Counted from the first letter of the stretch, positions 16,985 to 28,110 are shown. The stretch is DNA of 64,000 nt from JAKPAM01 sp047601745 (GCA_047601745.1 JASGIS010000001.1:4960001-5024000); one strand, 5' to 3'. Translations and numbers: made by a program. Notes: generated by a model from the letters alone, not told the origin.

Positions 16985-18662
16985 TGGCCACCCCCGCGCT
17001 CTTCGACCGAGGTGCGGCCATCGTTTTCGCCTCGGGTTTCATCTTCAGCTTGCGGGCCGCGATCATCGCGAGCCCCGCGCTGGCCAGCAGGAACAGATCG
17101 ACGCCGGCCACCGGCCAGTAGCCGTCGCGGATCGTCCGGATCAGATGATCGCCGGTGGTGATGCCGTTCAGCAGCACGGCGGCGACGGCCATCACCGCCA
17201 CGGCCCAGCACTGCTCGCGCCACGCGGGGTTCATCCGTCCTCGCGCCACCGCCGCGCTGCGCACGAACGCATGCGCCATCGCCGCGACCCAGCCGGTCCA
17301 GAACAGGTATTGCTCCAGGTCGCCCCTGGCCGGCCAACCGGCCGGCAGGGACTCGGGCAGCAGCCGGTTGGCGAGCAGGATCGTCAACGCCGCGACCAGC
17401 ATGCCGGTCACCGTCGTCACCGCCAGCGCATCGACGATCCGCGCGCCCTGGCTGCCCGACCGGGCGTGCTGCTTCTTGCGCTTCTCGACGAAGAAGATGA
17501 AGCCGGTGGCGATGCACACGGTGCCCATCAATCCGCCCAGCACGTACAGCCAGCGCAGCAGCCAATGGCGGAAATGCTGCAGGTGCAGCCCGGTCAGGAA
17601 TTCGTTGACGCTGTCCACCGTACTGCGCGGCGGCTCCTCGCGCAGCACTTCGCCGGTATCGGCCTTGAAATGAATGCCGTCGCCGACCAGCGCGATGCGG
17701 TCGGTGCCCGCGCGGTAGATGCTGACGTAGCCATTGGCATCCCCGACGTGCCGGACCGAGAGGAACCCCACCTCGCCCGCCTTGCCCTTGGCCGCCCAAC
17801 GGCGTTGCGCCTCGGCCACCATCGCATCGACCGAAGCCAACGGCGCCGCGACGCCGGCGCGATCGTTCGGCAGGCCGGTCTCATCGGCTTCGAGTTTCTC
17901 GTGCAGTTCGTGCAGCGGATCGAGCTGAGTATGCGCGACCGGAAAATAGATGCTTGCGAAGATCACCAGCCCGGTGAACGCGAAGAAGAAGTGGAACGGC
18001 AGCGCCAGCACGCCGGTCAGGTTGTGCAGGTCGAGCACGCTGCGCTGCGAGGCTTTTTTCGGCCGGAACGTGAAGAACTCGCGAAAGATCTTGCGGTGCA
18101 TGACCACGCCGCTGACCAGCGCGACGAGCATCATCAGCGCCGCGAAGCCGACGATCCAGTAGCCGACGCTCATCCACTCGAGGTGCAGGCTGTAGTGCAG
18201 CGGATAGAAGAACCCGCTGCCGATCTTCAGATGGTCGTCGGGCAGCACCGCGCCGCTGCGCGGATCGATCGTACGGGAACCCCGCGCCGCGTCCTCATGA
18301 TCCTTGGCGTTGGGCACCTCATAGGCCGTGAACAGCCCGAGCACCGGATCCCGGTGCGTCGTATACGCGCCCCAGGAGCGCACGGTGTCGAAGCGCTCCG
18401 GCAGCGGCCCGTTCACGCGCGGGCGCATGAAATCCAGGCTCTCCTTGCTCGGCTGCATGTCCTCGAAGATCGGACGCAGCACGCGATCGAACGACGGCAT
18501 CGGCTGCGCGTCGAAACGTGACTGCGGGATTGCCCAGCGATCGATCTCGCGGTCGAAGACCGACATCGCGCCGAAGAAGAAACAGACCATCAGCACGAAG
18601 CCGAGCGCCAGCCCGAACCACGTGTGGACCCAGGCCATCGCCAGGCGGAAGTTCTGGAACAT
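16977..18662 (-). CDS. PepSY-associated transmembrane protein (iron uptake accessory)
   Basis: 561 residues. An N-terminal membrane helix (MAWVHTWFGLALGFVLMVCFFFGAMS) starts with the HTWFGL motif of the PepSY-TM family. A periplasmic domain follows (about 40-165), more helices with paired His (HYSLHLEWMS; DLHNLTGVLALPFHFFFAFTGL), a second periplasmic PepSY-like domain (about 255-345), and several C-terminal helices (LHLQHFRHWLLRWLYVLGGLMG). Members of this family, such as FoxB-like and FpvG-like proteins, are tied to reduction of ferric siderophores, probably through bound heme. It is the middle gene of a three-gene operon. Confidence 0.82.
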   Translation of the reverse strand: MFQNFRLAMAWVHTWFGLALGFVLMVCFFFGAMSVFDREIDRWAIPQSRFDAQPMPSFDRVLRPIFEDMQPSKESLDFMRPRVNGPLPERFDTVRSWGAYTTHRDPVLGLFTAYEVPNAKDHEDAARGSRTIDPRSGAVLPDDHLKIGSGFFYPLHYSLHLEWMSVGYWIVGFAALMMLVALVSGVVMHRKIFREFFTFRPKKASQRSVLDLHNLTGVLALPFHFFFAFTGLVIFASIYFPVAHTQLDPLHELHEKLEADETGLPNDRAGVAAPLASVDAMVAEAQRRWAAKGKAGEVGFLSVRHVGDANGYVSIYRAGTDRIALVGDGIHFKADTGEVLREEPPRSTVDSVNEFLTGLHLQHFRHWLLRWLYVLGGLMGTVCIATGFIFFVEKRKKQHARSGSQGARIVDALAVTTVTGMLVAALTILLANRLLPESLPAGWPARGDLEQYLFWTGWVAAMAHAFVRSAAVARGRMNPAWREQCWAVAVMAVAAVLLNGITTGDHLIRTIRDGYWPVAGVDLFLLASAGLAMIAARKLKMKPEAKTMAAPRSKSAGVANA

Positions 18663-18678
18663 CAGCGATCTCCCGGGG

Positions 18679-18984
18679 TCAAGCGATCAGCCGCGACTGC
18701 AGCAGCGTGGCGGCCCCGGTCATCAACGCGCCGCCGCCGAGCAGCACCAGCCATACCCGGACCATGCTGCGCGCGGCGAACGCCCACAGGAACACGGCCA
18801 GGAAGACCAGCATGCCGAGCATGCTGCTCAGGTGCTCGGCATCGTGGAAAGGCATGCCCAAGGCGAACAGACCGGTGATGCCGACGGCGATGAAGCCCCA
18901 GCAGAACGCGTAGCCGCCGAGGACGGCGGCGGCGATTCGGCCTGCGATCTGCAGGTGGCGGGACGGATATGTTTCAGTGGTCAT
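18679..18984 (-). CDS. DUF3649 small membrane protein
   Basis: 101 residues from ATG 18984, which has GAGGTG 9 nt before it; an upstream in-frame extension to 19062 lacks support. There are three hydrophobic segments (IAAAVLGGYAFCWGFIAVGI, LSSMLGMLVFLAVFLWAFAA, VWLVLLGGGALMTGAATLL). Its small size, topology and place before PepSY-TM and DUF3325 fit DUF3649. A TonB-dependent receptor gene normally precedes it; here only a receptor relic does (19359-19470). Confidence 0.75.
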   Translation of the reverse strand: MTTETYPSRHLQIAGRIAAAVLGGYAFCWGFIAVGITGLFALGMPFHDAEHLSSMLGMLVFLAVFLWAFAARSMVRVWLVLLGGGALMTGAATLLQSRLIA

Positions 18985-19358
18985 GTCGTTGCACCTCGCT
19001 TCATTGCGCTTCCGGCTCAGCGACGGCACAACCGAAGCTCGATCATCGGGTACGTTGGTCAATCTGTGTATCGGATAAGCGACCGGCGAGCCGGCAGCCC
19101 CAGGAACCCGGGCTGCACGATGTCGGCGGCGTCGAACGCGTCGCCCGGCTTGCGCCGCGACCTTCGCCGCAGCCGGCGATGGCGGTCGGCATACGGATCG
19201 TCGTTGCTCCGCTGACGCCGCGCGAATTCGGCGCTCGACACGACATGCCCTTCACCGCGCATCGGGCATGCGGAAGTCGGCGCCGAAACAATTGGGAATG
19301 ATTCCTATTGTAAGGGAATCGAGGGCGCTCGGAAAGGACATCGGGCGAGGGGCGTCGG
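18985..19358. other. Leader region of the DUF3649 operon, no gene recognised
   Basis: About 370 bases between the DUF3649 start and the receptor relic. I find no convincing protein in either strand. It holds the Fur-like palindrome at 19295-19305. The rest looks like ordinary GC-rich sequence, possibly further decayed receptor-locus DNA. Confidence 0.5.
19292..19308. promoter_or_regulatory. Fur-box-like palindrome
   Basis: GGAAT-G-ATTCC (19295-19305) in the context TTGGGAATGATTCCTAT, an AT-rich island in GC-rich DNA. It resembles the central part of the Fur 7-1-7 site (TGATAAT-N-ATTATCA) with mismatches at the outer bases. It could control the DUF3649-PepSY-DUF3325 operon to the left. Iron control is inferred. 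Confidence 0.45.
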
Positions 19359-19470
19359 CAGCGGCCCGGAAATCGCCGGTGAGAAATTCCGTCGTTCGCC
19401 GATGTTCGCGCCCCGTGGATCAGTCGGTCAGCGCCCGCTGCCCGTCGCTGAAAATACGGCTGCCGGCCGT
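19359..19470 (-). pseudogene. Relic of the 3' end of a TonB-dependent siderophore receptor gene
   Basis: On the minus strand this stretch resembles the last 30 or so codons of the intact receptor at 28960-31374. The blocks 19381-19410 and 28985-29014 agree at about 29 of 30 positions, and CAGTCGGTCAGCGCCC (19421-19436; 29021-29036) is identical. The peptide remnant reads IFSDGQRALTD, stop, then after a 4-base insertion ANIGERRNFSPAI, against LFNRKYWALTDWSRANIGEGRNFSLAI in the intact gene. A stop and a frameshift show decay. It sits immediately before the DUF3649 operon, where a receptor gene is expected, and is in direct orientation with the intact copy 9.6 kb away. Confidence 0.82.
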
Positions 19471-19578
19471 GCCGCCCGATTTGCGCGATCCGGATGCCGT
19501 CGGATACATTATTCGGTCTTGCATGCAGGCCAGTACCGGCGCACCCGGCATCAGACGCTCGGTACATCGGAGACGGCG

Positions 19579-21588
<2,010 letters not shown>

Positions 21589-21642
21589 CAACCCGACCCG
21601 CATTCGACCGATACGACTGCCCAACGCGATGCAGATGCTGCT

Positions 21643-21656
21643 GTGACACCTGTCAC
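21643..21656. promoter_or_regulatory. Palindrome 1 upstream of acoX (candidate AcoR enhancer site)
   Basis: GTGACA-CC-TGTCAC, a perfect 14-bp palindrome about 86 bp upstream of the -24 element, the usual distance for a sigma-54 activator site. Binding by AcoR is inferred. Confidence 0.55.
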
Positions 21657-21671
21657 GCCAGCATGCGCCGG

Positions 21672-21690
21672 ATCGGCATCCGATGCCGAT
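21672..21690. promoter_or_regulatory. Palindrome 2 upstream of acoX
   Basis: ATCGGCATC-C-GATGCCGAT, 9-bp perfect arms with one central base, about 53 bp before the -24 element. It could be a second activator site or a hairpin ending the acoR transcript; no T-run follows, which favours a protein site. Confidence 0.5.
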
Positions 21691-21741
21691 GTTCTCGGGG
21701 TAATCCCGTAGATTTCGGGCCGATCCGGCGGGATGCCGCCC

Positions 21742-21757
21742 AGGCATGGCCGTTGCG
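21742..21757 (+). promoter_or_regulatory. Sigma-54 (-24/-12) promoter of the aco operon
   Basis: AGGCATGGCCGTTGCG matches the consensus TGGCACG-N4-TTGC at both invariant dinucleotides: GG at 21743-21744 and GC at 21755-21756, ten bases between. The predicted transcript start is near 21768, 30 bases before acoX. Confidence 0.82.
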
Positions 21758-21797
21758 ATAGAGGCGCCTGTCAGAACGAGCAGATCAGGAGACAGGC

Positions 21798-22898
21798 ATG
21801 CGCGAACCTTCGCCGGTTCGTCCGCAGCGGGTCGGCATCATCGCCAATCCGGTTTCGGCGCGCGATATCCGCCGGGTGATCGCCAACGCCAACAGCCTGC
21901 AACTGGCCGACCGGGTGAACATCGTCTTGCGGTTGCTGGCCGCGCTGGCCGCGGGCGGCGTCGGCCGCGTGCTGATGATGCCGGACCGGGAGGGACTGCG
22001 GGTCATGCTGCAGCGACATCTGGCGCGCGCTCGGGGCCCGGACGCCGCGCTGGCCGCCGTCGATTACCTCGACATGCCGGTCACCGGCAGCGTGGACGAT
22101 ACGCTGCGCGCCGCACGCCTGCTGCGCGAGGCCGGCGTCGCCGCCATCGTCGTGCTCGGCGGTGACGGGACGCATCGCGCGGTGGTGCGCGAGTGCGGCG
22201 ACGTACCGATCGTCGGCATCTCCACCGGCACCAACAATGCGTTTCCCGAGATGCGCGAACCGACGATCACCGGACTGGCGACCGGCTTGTTCGCCGGCGG
22301 ACGCGTCCCGGCATCGCGCGCGCTCATCAGCAACAAGCGTCTGGAGATCACGATCCGCGAGCCGGACGGCACGCAGCGCAGCGACATCGCGCTGGTGGAC
22401 GCGGTCATCTCCCGCGAGCAATACATCGGCGCGCGCGCCGTGTGGAAGACCGACACGCTGGCCGCGGTCTACGTGTCATTCGCCAGTCCGCAGGCGATCG
22501 GCCTGTCCGCCATCGCCGGCCTGCTCGAACCGATCGCCCGGGACGAACGCGGCGGCCTGGCCATCGAGCTGGGCGAGCCGGGCCGTTGCGCATTCGAGTT
22601 GATCGCGCCGATCGCGCCCGGACTGATGCGGCCGGTACCGATCGCCTGCTGGCGCCGGCTCGAGCACGCCGTTCCGCAGCGCGTCCGGCAGCAGGCCGGC
22701 ATCGTCGCGCTCGACGGCGAGCGCGAGCTGGCCTTCGGTCCGCACGATGAAGTCTTCGTGACCTTGCACGAGAACGCTTTTCGAAGCATCGACGTGGCCG
22801 CCTGCATGAACCATGCGGCGGCCGCGCATCTGATGCGCATCGGCGCAGGCGCAGGCCTGCCCTTCCCCGGGCACCAGACCCTCGGCCCGAATACCTGA
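21798..22898 (+). CDS. acoX: AcoX, acetoin-cluster NAD-kinase-like protein
   Basis: 366 residues. The N-terminal ATP-NAD kinase/diacylglycerol-kinase-like fold has GIIANPVSARDIRR, then VVLGGDGTHRAVV (GGDGT motif, about residue 118) and GISTGTNNAFP. It is the first gene of the aco operon, 30 bases after the predicted sigma-54 start site. AcoX occurs in acetoin dehydrogenase clusters; its exact role is unsettled in the literature, so only the fold and association are firm. Confidence 0.9.
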   Translation: MREPSPVRPQRVGIIANPVSARDIRRVIANANSLQLADRVNIVLRLLAALAAGGVGRVLMMPDREGLRVMLQRHLARARGPDAALAAVDYLDMPVTGSVDDTLRAARLLREAGVAAIVVLGGDGTHRAVVRECGDVPIVGISTGTNNAFPEMREPTITGLATGLFAGGRVPASRALISNKRLEITIREPDGTQRSDIALVDAVISREQYIGARAVWKTDTLAAVYVSFASPQAIGLSAIAGLLEPIARDERGGLAIELGEPGRCAFELIAPIAPGLMRPVPIACWRRLEHAVPQRVRQQAGIVALDGERELAFGPHDEVFVTLHENAFRSIDVAACMNHAAAAHLMRIGAGAGLPFPGHQTLGPNT

Positions 22899-22912
22899 GA
22901 AAGGAGACGAAC

Positions 22913-23914
22913 ATGGCAACAGGCAACGCAGCAGCGCAGGCTCGGCTGCCGCTCGACAAGGACACGCTGCTCAAGGTCTATCGCAAGATGCGCACGATCC
23001 GCGAGTTCGAAGAGCGGCTGCACGTCGATTTCGGCCGCGGCGACATTCCCGGCTTCGTCCATCTGTATGCCGGCGAGGAAGCGACCGGCGTCGGCATCCT
23101 GCATCACCTGGGCGACGGCGACCGCATCGCCAGCACGCACCGCGGACACGGCCATTGCATCGCCAAAGGCGTGGACCCGGTGGCGATGATGAAAGAGATC
23201 TACGGCCGCAAGGGCGGCTCGTGCAACGGCAAGGGCGGCTCGATGCACATCGCCGATCTGTCCAAGGGGATGATGGGCGCCAACGGCATTCTCGGCGCCG
23301 GCGCGCCGCTGATCTGCGGCGCGGCGCTGGCCGCCAAGTTCCGCGGCAAGGGCGAGGTCGGCATCACCTTCTGCGGCGACGGCGCATCGAACCAGGGCAC
23401 CGTGCTCGAAAGCCTGAACCTGGCGGCCGTCTGGAATCTGCCGGTGATCTTCGTGATCGAGAACAACGGTTATGCCGAATCGACCGCGCGCGAATACGGC
23501 ACCGCCGTCGACAGCTACGTCGATCGCGCCGCCGGCTTCGGCATCCCCGGCGTGACGGTGGACGGCACCGATTTCTTCGCGGTGCACGAGGCCGCGGGCG
23601 AAGTCATCCGGCGTGCGCGCGAAGGCGGCGGACCGTCCTTGCTCGAATGCAAGACGGTGCGCTTCTACGGCCATTTCGAAGGCGATGCGCAGACTTATCG
23701 CGCGCCCGGCGAACTCGACGACATCCGCGACAACAAGGACTGCATCAAGAAATTCGCGACCGTGGTCACGCGAGCGGAGGTGGTTTCGCGCGAGGAGCTG
23801 GAAGCGATCGATCGCGAGGTCGCGGCGCTGATCGAGCATTCGGTCGTCGAAGCCAAGGCGGCGCCGTTGCCCGGACCGGAGGATCTGCTCGCCGACGTCT
23901 ACGTCAGCTATTGA
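22913..23914 (+). CDS. acoA: Acetoin dehydrogenase E1 alpha subunit
   Basis: 333 residues. It has the thiamine-diphosphate motif GDGASNQGTVLESLNLAAVWNLP at about 160-185 and the E1-alpha phosphate/substrate segments THRGHGH and GSMHI. The start has GGAG 8 nt before it, and it follows acoX by 14 bases. With AcoB it cleaves acetoin to acetaldehyde and an acetyl group passed to lipoyl-AcoC. Its last codons and stop lie in a 19-bp tandem duplication. Confidence 0.94.
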   Translation: MATGNAAAQARLPLDKDTLLKVYRKMRTIREFEERLHVDFGRGDIPGFVHLYAGEEATGVGILHHLGDGDRIASTHRGHGHCIAKGVDPVAMMKEIYGRKGGSCNGKGGSMHIADLSKGMMGANGILGAGAPLICGAALAAKFRGKGEVGITFCGDGASNQGTVLESLNLAAVWNLPVIFVIENNGYAESTAREYGTAVDSYVDRAAGFGIPGVTVDGTDFFAVHEAAGEVIRRAREGGGPSLLECKTVRFYGHFEGDAQTYRAPGELDDIRDNKDCIKKFATVVTRAEVVSREELEAIDREVAALIEHSVVEAKAAPLPGPEDLLADVYVSY

Positions 23915-23940
23915 AGCCGTTGTCAGCTATTGAAGCCGTT
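23903..23940. repeat. 19-bp tandem duplication across the acoA stop codon
   Basis: GTCAGCTATTGAAGCCGTT occurs twice without spacer (23903-23921, 23922-23940). The first copy holds the last acoA codons (Ser-Tyr) and the TGA; the second lies entirely in the acoA-acoB gap. It lengthens the gap but does not change either protein. Confidence 0.95.
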
Positions 23941-23981
23941 TCGCGAGACCCGATCCCATCATCGAATCAGGAGACTTGAGC

Positions 23982-24998
23982 ATGGCCCGAAAATTGAGCA
24001 TGAAACTGGCGATCAACGAAGCGATCGACCAGGAAATGACCCGTGATCCCAGCGTGATCATGCTGGGCGAGGACATCGTCGGCGGCGCCGGCGCGAACGG
24101 CGAAAAGGACGCGTGGGGCGGCGTGCTCGGCGTGACCAAGGGCTTGTACGCCAAGCACGGCGACCGCCTGCTCGACACGCCGCTGTCCGAGTCCGCTTAC
24201 GTGGGGGCGGCGATCGGCGCGGCCGCCTGCGGCATGCGGCCGATCGCCGAACTGATGTTCATCGACTTCATGGGCGTGTGTTTTGACCAGATCTACAACC
24301 AGGCCGCGAAGTTTCGCTACATGTTCGGCGGCAAGGCCGAAACGCCGGTCGTGATCCGCGCGATGGTCGGTGCCGGCTTTCGGGCAGCCGCCCAGCACAG
24401 CCAGATGCTGACGCCCGTGTTCACGCACATTCCCGGCCTCAAGGTGGTGTGCCCGTCCACGCCTTATGACACCAAGGGGCTGCTGATCCAGTCCATCCGC
24501 GACAACGATCCGGTGATCTTCTGCGAGCACAAGAACCTGTACGGTCTCGAAGGCGAAGTGCCGGAGAACTCGTACACGGTCCCGTTCGGCGAGGCCAGCA
24601 TCGTGCGCGACGGCAAACACGTATCGATCGTCACTTACGGCCTGATGGTTCATCGGGCATTGGAGGCCGCCGCGACACTGGCCAAGGAAGGCATCGAAGC
24701 CGAAATCGTGGACCTGCGCACGCTGTCGCCGCTGGACATCGACACGGTGCTGGAAACGGTCGAGAACACCGGCCGCCTGGTCGTGGTCGACGAGGCCAGC
24801 CCACGCTGCAACATCGCCACCGACATCTCGGCGCAGGTCGCCCAGCACGCTTTCGCCGCGCTGAAGGCCGGCATCGAGATGGTCTGCCCGCCGCATACGC
24901 CGGTACCGTTCTCGCCCGCGCTGGAGGACCTGTACCTTCCCAGCGCCGCGAGGATCGCCGAAGCGGCGCGCCGCACGATGAACGGAGGAAAGAACTGA
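23982..24998 (+). CDS. acoB: Acetoin dehydrogenase E1 beta subunit
   Basis: 338 residues from ATG 23982. AGGAG lies 8 nt before that ATG but only 2 nt before an in-frame TTG at 23976, so the ATG is preferred. It is of the transketolase-like E1-beta fold: VIMLGEDIVGG, DTPLSESAYVGAAIGAA, GMRPIAELMFIDFMGVCFDQI, and a C-terminal domain with TYGLMVHRALEAA and VVVDEASPRCN. It forms the E1 heterotetramer with AcoA. Its stop overlaps the acoC start by one base. Confidence 0.94.
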   Translation: MARKLSMKLAINEAIDQEMTRDPSVIMLGEDIVGGAGANGEKDAWGGVLGVTKGLYAKHGDRLLDTPLSESAYVGAAIGAAACGMRPIAELMFIDFMGVCFDQIYNQAAKFRYMFGGKAETPVVIRAMVGAGFRAAAQHSQMLTPVFTHIPGLKVVCPSTPYDTKGLLIQSIRDNDPVIFCEHKNLYGLEGEVPENSYTVPFGEASIVRDGKHVSIVTYGLMVHRALEAAATLAKEGIEAEIVDLRTLSPLDIDTVLETVENTGRLVVVDEASPRCNIATDISAQVAQHAFAALKAGIEMVCPPHTPVPFSPALEDLYLPSAARIAEAARRTMNGGKN

Positions 24999-26110
24999 TG
25001 TCCGCCATTACCCCGATCGTGATGCCCAAGTGGGGGCTGGAGATGCGCGAAGGCACCGTTCAGGACTGGCTGGTCCGGGAAGGCCAGCGAATCGAAGTCG
25101 GCACGGCGCTGGTCGATGTGGAGACCGACAAGATCGCCAATTCGGTCGAAGCCCCCGATGCCGGACTGCTGCGCCGAATCGTCGCGCAGACCGGCGAGAC
25201 GCTGCCGGTCAAGGCGCTGCTGGGCGTGCTGGCGGAGACCGACGTCGGCGATGCCGAGATCGACGCCTATATCGCCGCGTTCGAGGTGCCTGCCGCCGGC
25301 AGCGACGACGAGGACGCCGGACCGGCGTTCGACTACGCGCAGGTCGACGGCATCCGCGTGCGCTATGCGCGGCGCGGGCCGGAGTCGGGCACGCCGGTGA
25401 TCTTCATCCATGGCTTCGGCGGCGACCTGAACAACTGGCTGTTCAATCTCGATGCGGTGGCGGACAAGCATCCGGTGATCGCATTGGACCTGCCCGCGCA
25501 CGGACAGTCGACGATCGAGCTGGCCGGTACCACGCTCGGCGCGCAGGCGGCCTTCGTCGGCAAGTTCATGGAAACCATCGGCGTGGCGTCGGCGCACCTG
25601 GTCGGCCATTCGATGGGCGGCGGCGTGGCCGCGCAGATCGCGGTCGACATGCCGTCGAAGGTGGCCTCGCTGGCGCTGATCGACAGCGCCGGCTTCGGCG
25701 ATGAAGTCAACGCCGATTACACCGACGGCTTCGTGCGTGCCGATTCGCGCCGCGAACTCAAACCCGTGGCCGAACTGCTGTTCGCCGACACCTCGCTGGT
25801 GAGCCGCCAGTTGCTGGACGATCTGCTCAAGTACAAGCGCATGGACGGCGTGACCGAGGCGCTCGGCGCGCTCGGTACCGAACTGTTCGGCGGCGGCAGG
25901 CAGCGCGAGCAGCCCGGCAAGGCGCTGGGCGGCTTCGGCAAACCGGTGCTGGTGATCTGGGGCAGCCAGGACCGCGTCATTCCGAGCAGCCACGCCAAGG
26001 CCGCGCCTGCCGGCGCGAAGGTCGAACTGCTCGACGGCGCCGGCCACATGCCGCAGATGGAGAAGGCCAACGAAGTCAACGCGTTGCTGCGCCGGCATCT
26101 GGACCAGTGA
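24998..26110 (+). CDS. acoC: Acetoin dehydrogenase E2 (dihydrolipoyl acetyltransferase, hydrolase-fold type)
   Basis: 370 residues. The N-terminal lipoyl domain (1-80) carries the modified Lys45 in ETDKIANS. After a short linker comes an alpha/beta-hydrolase domain (about 115-370) with GFGGDLNNW, nucleophile elbow GHSMGG (Ser205) and a late GAGHMPQ His. This lipoyl plus hydrolase-fold architecture, rather than the CAT fold of pyruvate dehydrogenase E2, is typical of AcoC. No E3 (acoL) gene follows, so a shared E3 from elsewhere is needed. Confidence 0.93.
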   Translation: MSAITPIVMPKWGLEMREGTVQDWLVREGQRIEVGTALVDVETDKIANSVEAPDAGLLRRIVAQTGETLPVKALLGVLAETDVGDAEIDAYIAAFEVPAAGSDDEDAGPAFDYAQVDGIRVRYARRGPESGTPVIFIHGFGGDLNNWLFNLDAVADKHPVIALDLPAHGQSTIELAGTTLGAQAAFVGKFMETIGVASAHLVGHSMGGGVAAQIAVDMPSKVASLALIDSAGFGDEVNADYTDGFVRADSRRELKPVAELLFADTSLVSRQLLDDLLKYKRMDGVTEALGALGTELFGGGRQREQPGKALGGFGKPVLVIWGSQDRVIPSSHAKAAPAGAKVELLDGAGHMPQMEKANEVNALLRRHLDQ

Positions 26111-26156
26111 AGCGGCCGGGGCACCTCATTCGAGATCAATCAAAGGAATTCGAATC

Positions 26157-27224
26157 ATGAAGGCAGCACGTTTTTATGATCGCGGCGACATCCGCATCGA
26201 AGACATCCCCGAGCCCGCCGTCGAGCCGGGCACCGTCGGCATCGACGTCGCCTGGTGCGGCATCTGCGGTACGGATCTGCACGAATTCATGGAGGGGCCG
26301 ATCTTCATCCCGCCCTGCGGCCATCCGCATCCGATCTCCAAGGAGTCCGCTCCGGTCACGATGGGCCACGAATTCTCGGGCGTCGTGTATGCGGTGGGCG
26401 AAGGCGTGAACGACATCGAAGTCGGCCAGCATGTGGTGGTGGAGCCCTATATCGTGGCCGACGACGTGCCGACGGGTCCGGGCGACAAATATCATCTGTC
26501 CAAGAACATGAACTTCATCGGCCTGGGCGGCCGCGGCGGCGGCCTGTCCGAAAAGATCGCCGTCAAACGCCGTTGGGTGCATCCGATCTCCAACGCCATT
26601 CCGCTGGATCAGGCCGCGCTGATCGAGCCGCTGTCGGTGGGCCACCACGCCTTCATCCGCAGCGGCGCCAAGGCCGGCGACGTGGCCCTGGTCGGCGGAG
26701 CCGGCCCGATCGGCCTGCTGCTGTCGGCGATCCTGAAGGCCAAGGGCCTGCGCGTCATCGTCACCGAGCTGAGCGCCGCGCGCAAGGAAAAGGCCCGTGA
26801 ATCCGCGGTCGCCGATCACATCCTGGATCCGACCGAAGTGGACGTGGTCGCCGAAGTGATGAAGATCACCGGCGATAAGGGCGCGGACGTGGCATTCGAA
26901 TGCTCGAGCGTCAACAAGGTGCTGGACACCCTGGTGGCCGCGACCGCATCGAGCGGCGTGGTGGTGATCGTGTCCATCTGGAGCCATCCGGCCACCGTCA
27001 ACGTCCACAGCGTCGTCATGAAGGAACTGGACGTGCGCGGCACGATCGCGTACTGCAACGACCATCAGCAGACCATCAAGCTGGTCGAGGACGGCAAGAT
27101 CGATCTGGCACCGTTCATCACCCAGCGCATCCAGTTGGACGACCTGATTTCGCAGGGATTCGACACGCTGATCCACAACAACGAATCCGCCGTGAAGATC
27201 ATCGTTCAGCCCAGACTCGAGTGA
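26157..27224 (+). CDS. Zinc-type 2,3-butanediol dehydrogenase
   Basis: 355 residues, medium-chain dehydrogenase/reductase family. The catalytic zinc site is CGICGTDLHE (Cys37 region) with GHEFSG, and the Rossmann motif is VGGAGPIGLLL. The structural-zinc lobe has lost the four-Cys cluster, as in many butanediol dehydrogenases. It oxidises 2,3-butanediol to acetoin, feeding the acetoin dehydrogenase encoded just upstream; that substrate is inferred from context and family resemblance. It starts 46 bases after acoC. Confidence 0.86.
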   Translation: MKAARFYDRGDIRIEDIPEPAVEPGTVGIDVAWCGICGTDLHEFMEGPIFIPPCGHPHPISKESAPVTMGHEFSGVVYAVGEGVNDIEVGQHVVVEPYIVADDVPTGPGDKYHLSKNMNFIGLGGRGGGLSEKIAVKRRWVHPISNAIPLDQAALIEPLSVGHHAFIRSGAKAGDVALVGGAGPIGLLLSAILKAKGLRVIVTELSAARKEKARESAVADHILDPTEVDVVAEVMKITGDKGADVAFECSSVNKVLDTLVAATASSGVVVIVSIWSHPATVNVHSVVMKELDVRGTIAYCNDHQQTIKLVEDGKIDLAPFITQRIQLDDLISQGFDTLIHNNESAVKIIVQPRLE

Positions 27225-27324
27225 ACCGGGGCTCACCCGACAGAACGGCGCCCATCCGGGCCTGCGGCTTCGTGGCCGCAGCCGGATCGGGCGAGGCCGA
27301 AACACCCTTAGCACGGAGACTTTC

Positions 27325-28110
27325 ATGCAACAGGCTTCTCTTCCTCTGGCCGGCAAATCGGCCGTCGTGACCGGCGGCGCGCGCGGCATCGGCCGCGGCA
27401 TCGTCATGGCGCTGGCCGAAGCGGGCGCCGACATCCTGATCGCCGACCTGCTCGACGACGACATGCGCGCCACGCAGCAGGCGGTGCGCGACCTGGGCCG
27501 CAAGGCGCTCGTGCGCCGCGTCGACGTGACCGACGCGGCGCAGTTGCAGGCCATGGTCGATCAGGCCGTGACCGAACTGGGCGGCCTCGACATCCTCGTC
27601 AACTGCGCGGGCGTCATCACGATCCACCCGGTCGCGGATCTCACCGAAAAAGACTGGGACTTCGTCATGGACGTCAACGCGAAAGGCACCTTCCTGGGCT
27701 GCAAGGCCGCGCTGGGGCCGATGCTCGCTCGCAAGTCGGGGTGCATCATCAACGTGGCCTCGATCGCCGGCAAGGAAGGCTTTCCGAACCTCGCGCACTA
27801 CAGTGCCTCCAAGTTCGCGGTGGTCGGTTTCACCAACGCATTGGCCAAGGAGGTCGCGCAGCAGGGCATCACCGTCAACGCCATCTGTCCGGGCATCGTG
27901 CGCACGTACATGTGGGATCGCCTGGCCGACGAATGGAAGAACGACGGAGAATCGGTCGAGGACTCATGGGCCCGCCACCAGATCACGCTCATTCCGCAAG
28001 GCCGCGCGCAAACGCCGCAGGACATGGGGCGTCTGGCGTTGTTCTTCGCGACGATGGACAACGTCACCGGCCAGTCGGTCAACGTGGACGGCGGCTTCAC
28101 CTTCCATTGA
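27325..28110 (+). CDS. Short-chain dehydrogenase/reductase, possible acetoin/butanediol reductase
   Basis: 261 residues. It has the classical SDR pattern: TGGARGIG cofactor loop (about 17-24), NCAGV, catalytic Ser in NVASIAG, YSASK (Tyr and Lys), and C-terminal NVDGGF. It lies 100 bases after the zinc dehydrogenase in the same direction. Its place in the acetoin cluster suggests action on acetoin/butanediol stereoisomers, perhaps the form not used by the zinc enzyme; this is inference. Confidence 0.84.
   Translation: MQQASLPLAGKSAVVTGGARGIGRGIVMALAEAGADILIADLLDDDMRATQQAVRDLGRKALVRRVDVTDAAQLQAMVDQAVTELGGLDILVNCAGVITIHPVADLTEKDWDFVMDVNAKGTFLGCKAALGPMLARKSGCIINVASIAGKEGFPNLAHYSASKFAVVGFTNALAKEVAQQGITVNAICPGIVRTYMWDRLADEWKNDGESVEDSWARHQITLIPQGRAQTPQDMGRLALFFATMDNVTGQSVNVDGGFTFH

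Noticed and set aside
18969..19301. Possible small plus-strand gene before acoR
   Set aside because: No start signal or family likeness; lies over the DUF3649 start and the Fur-like site.
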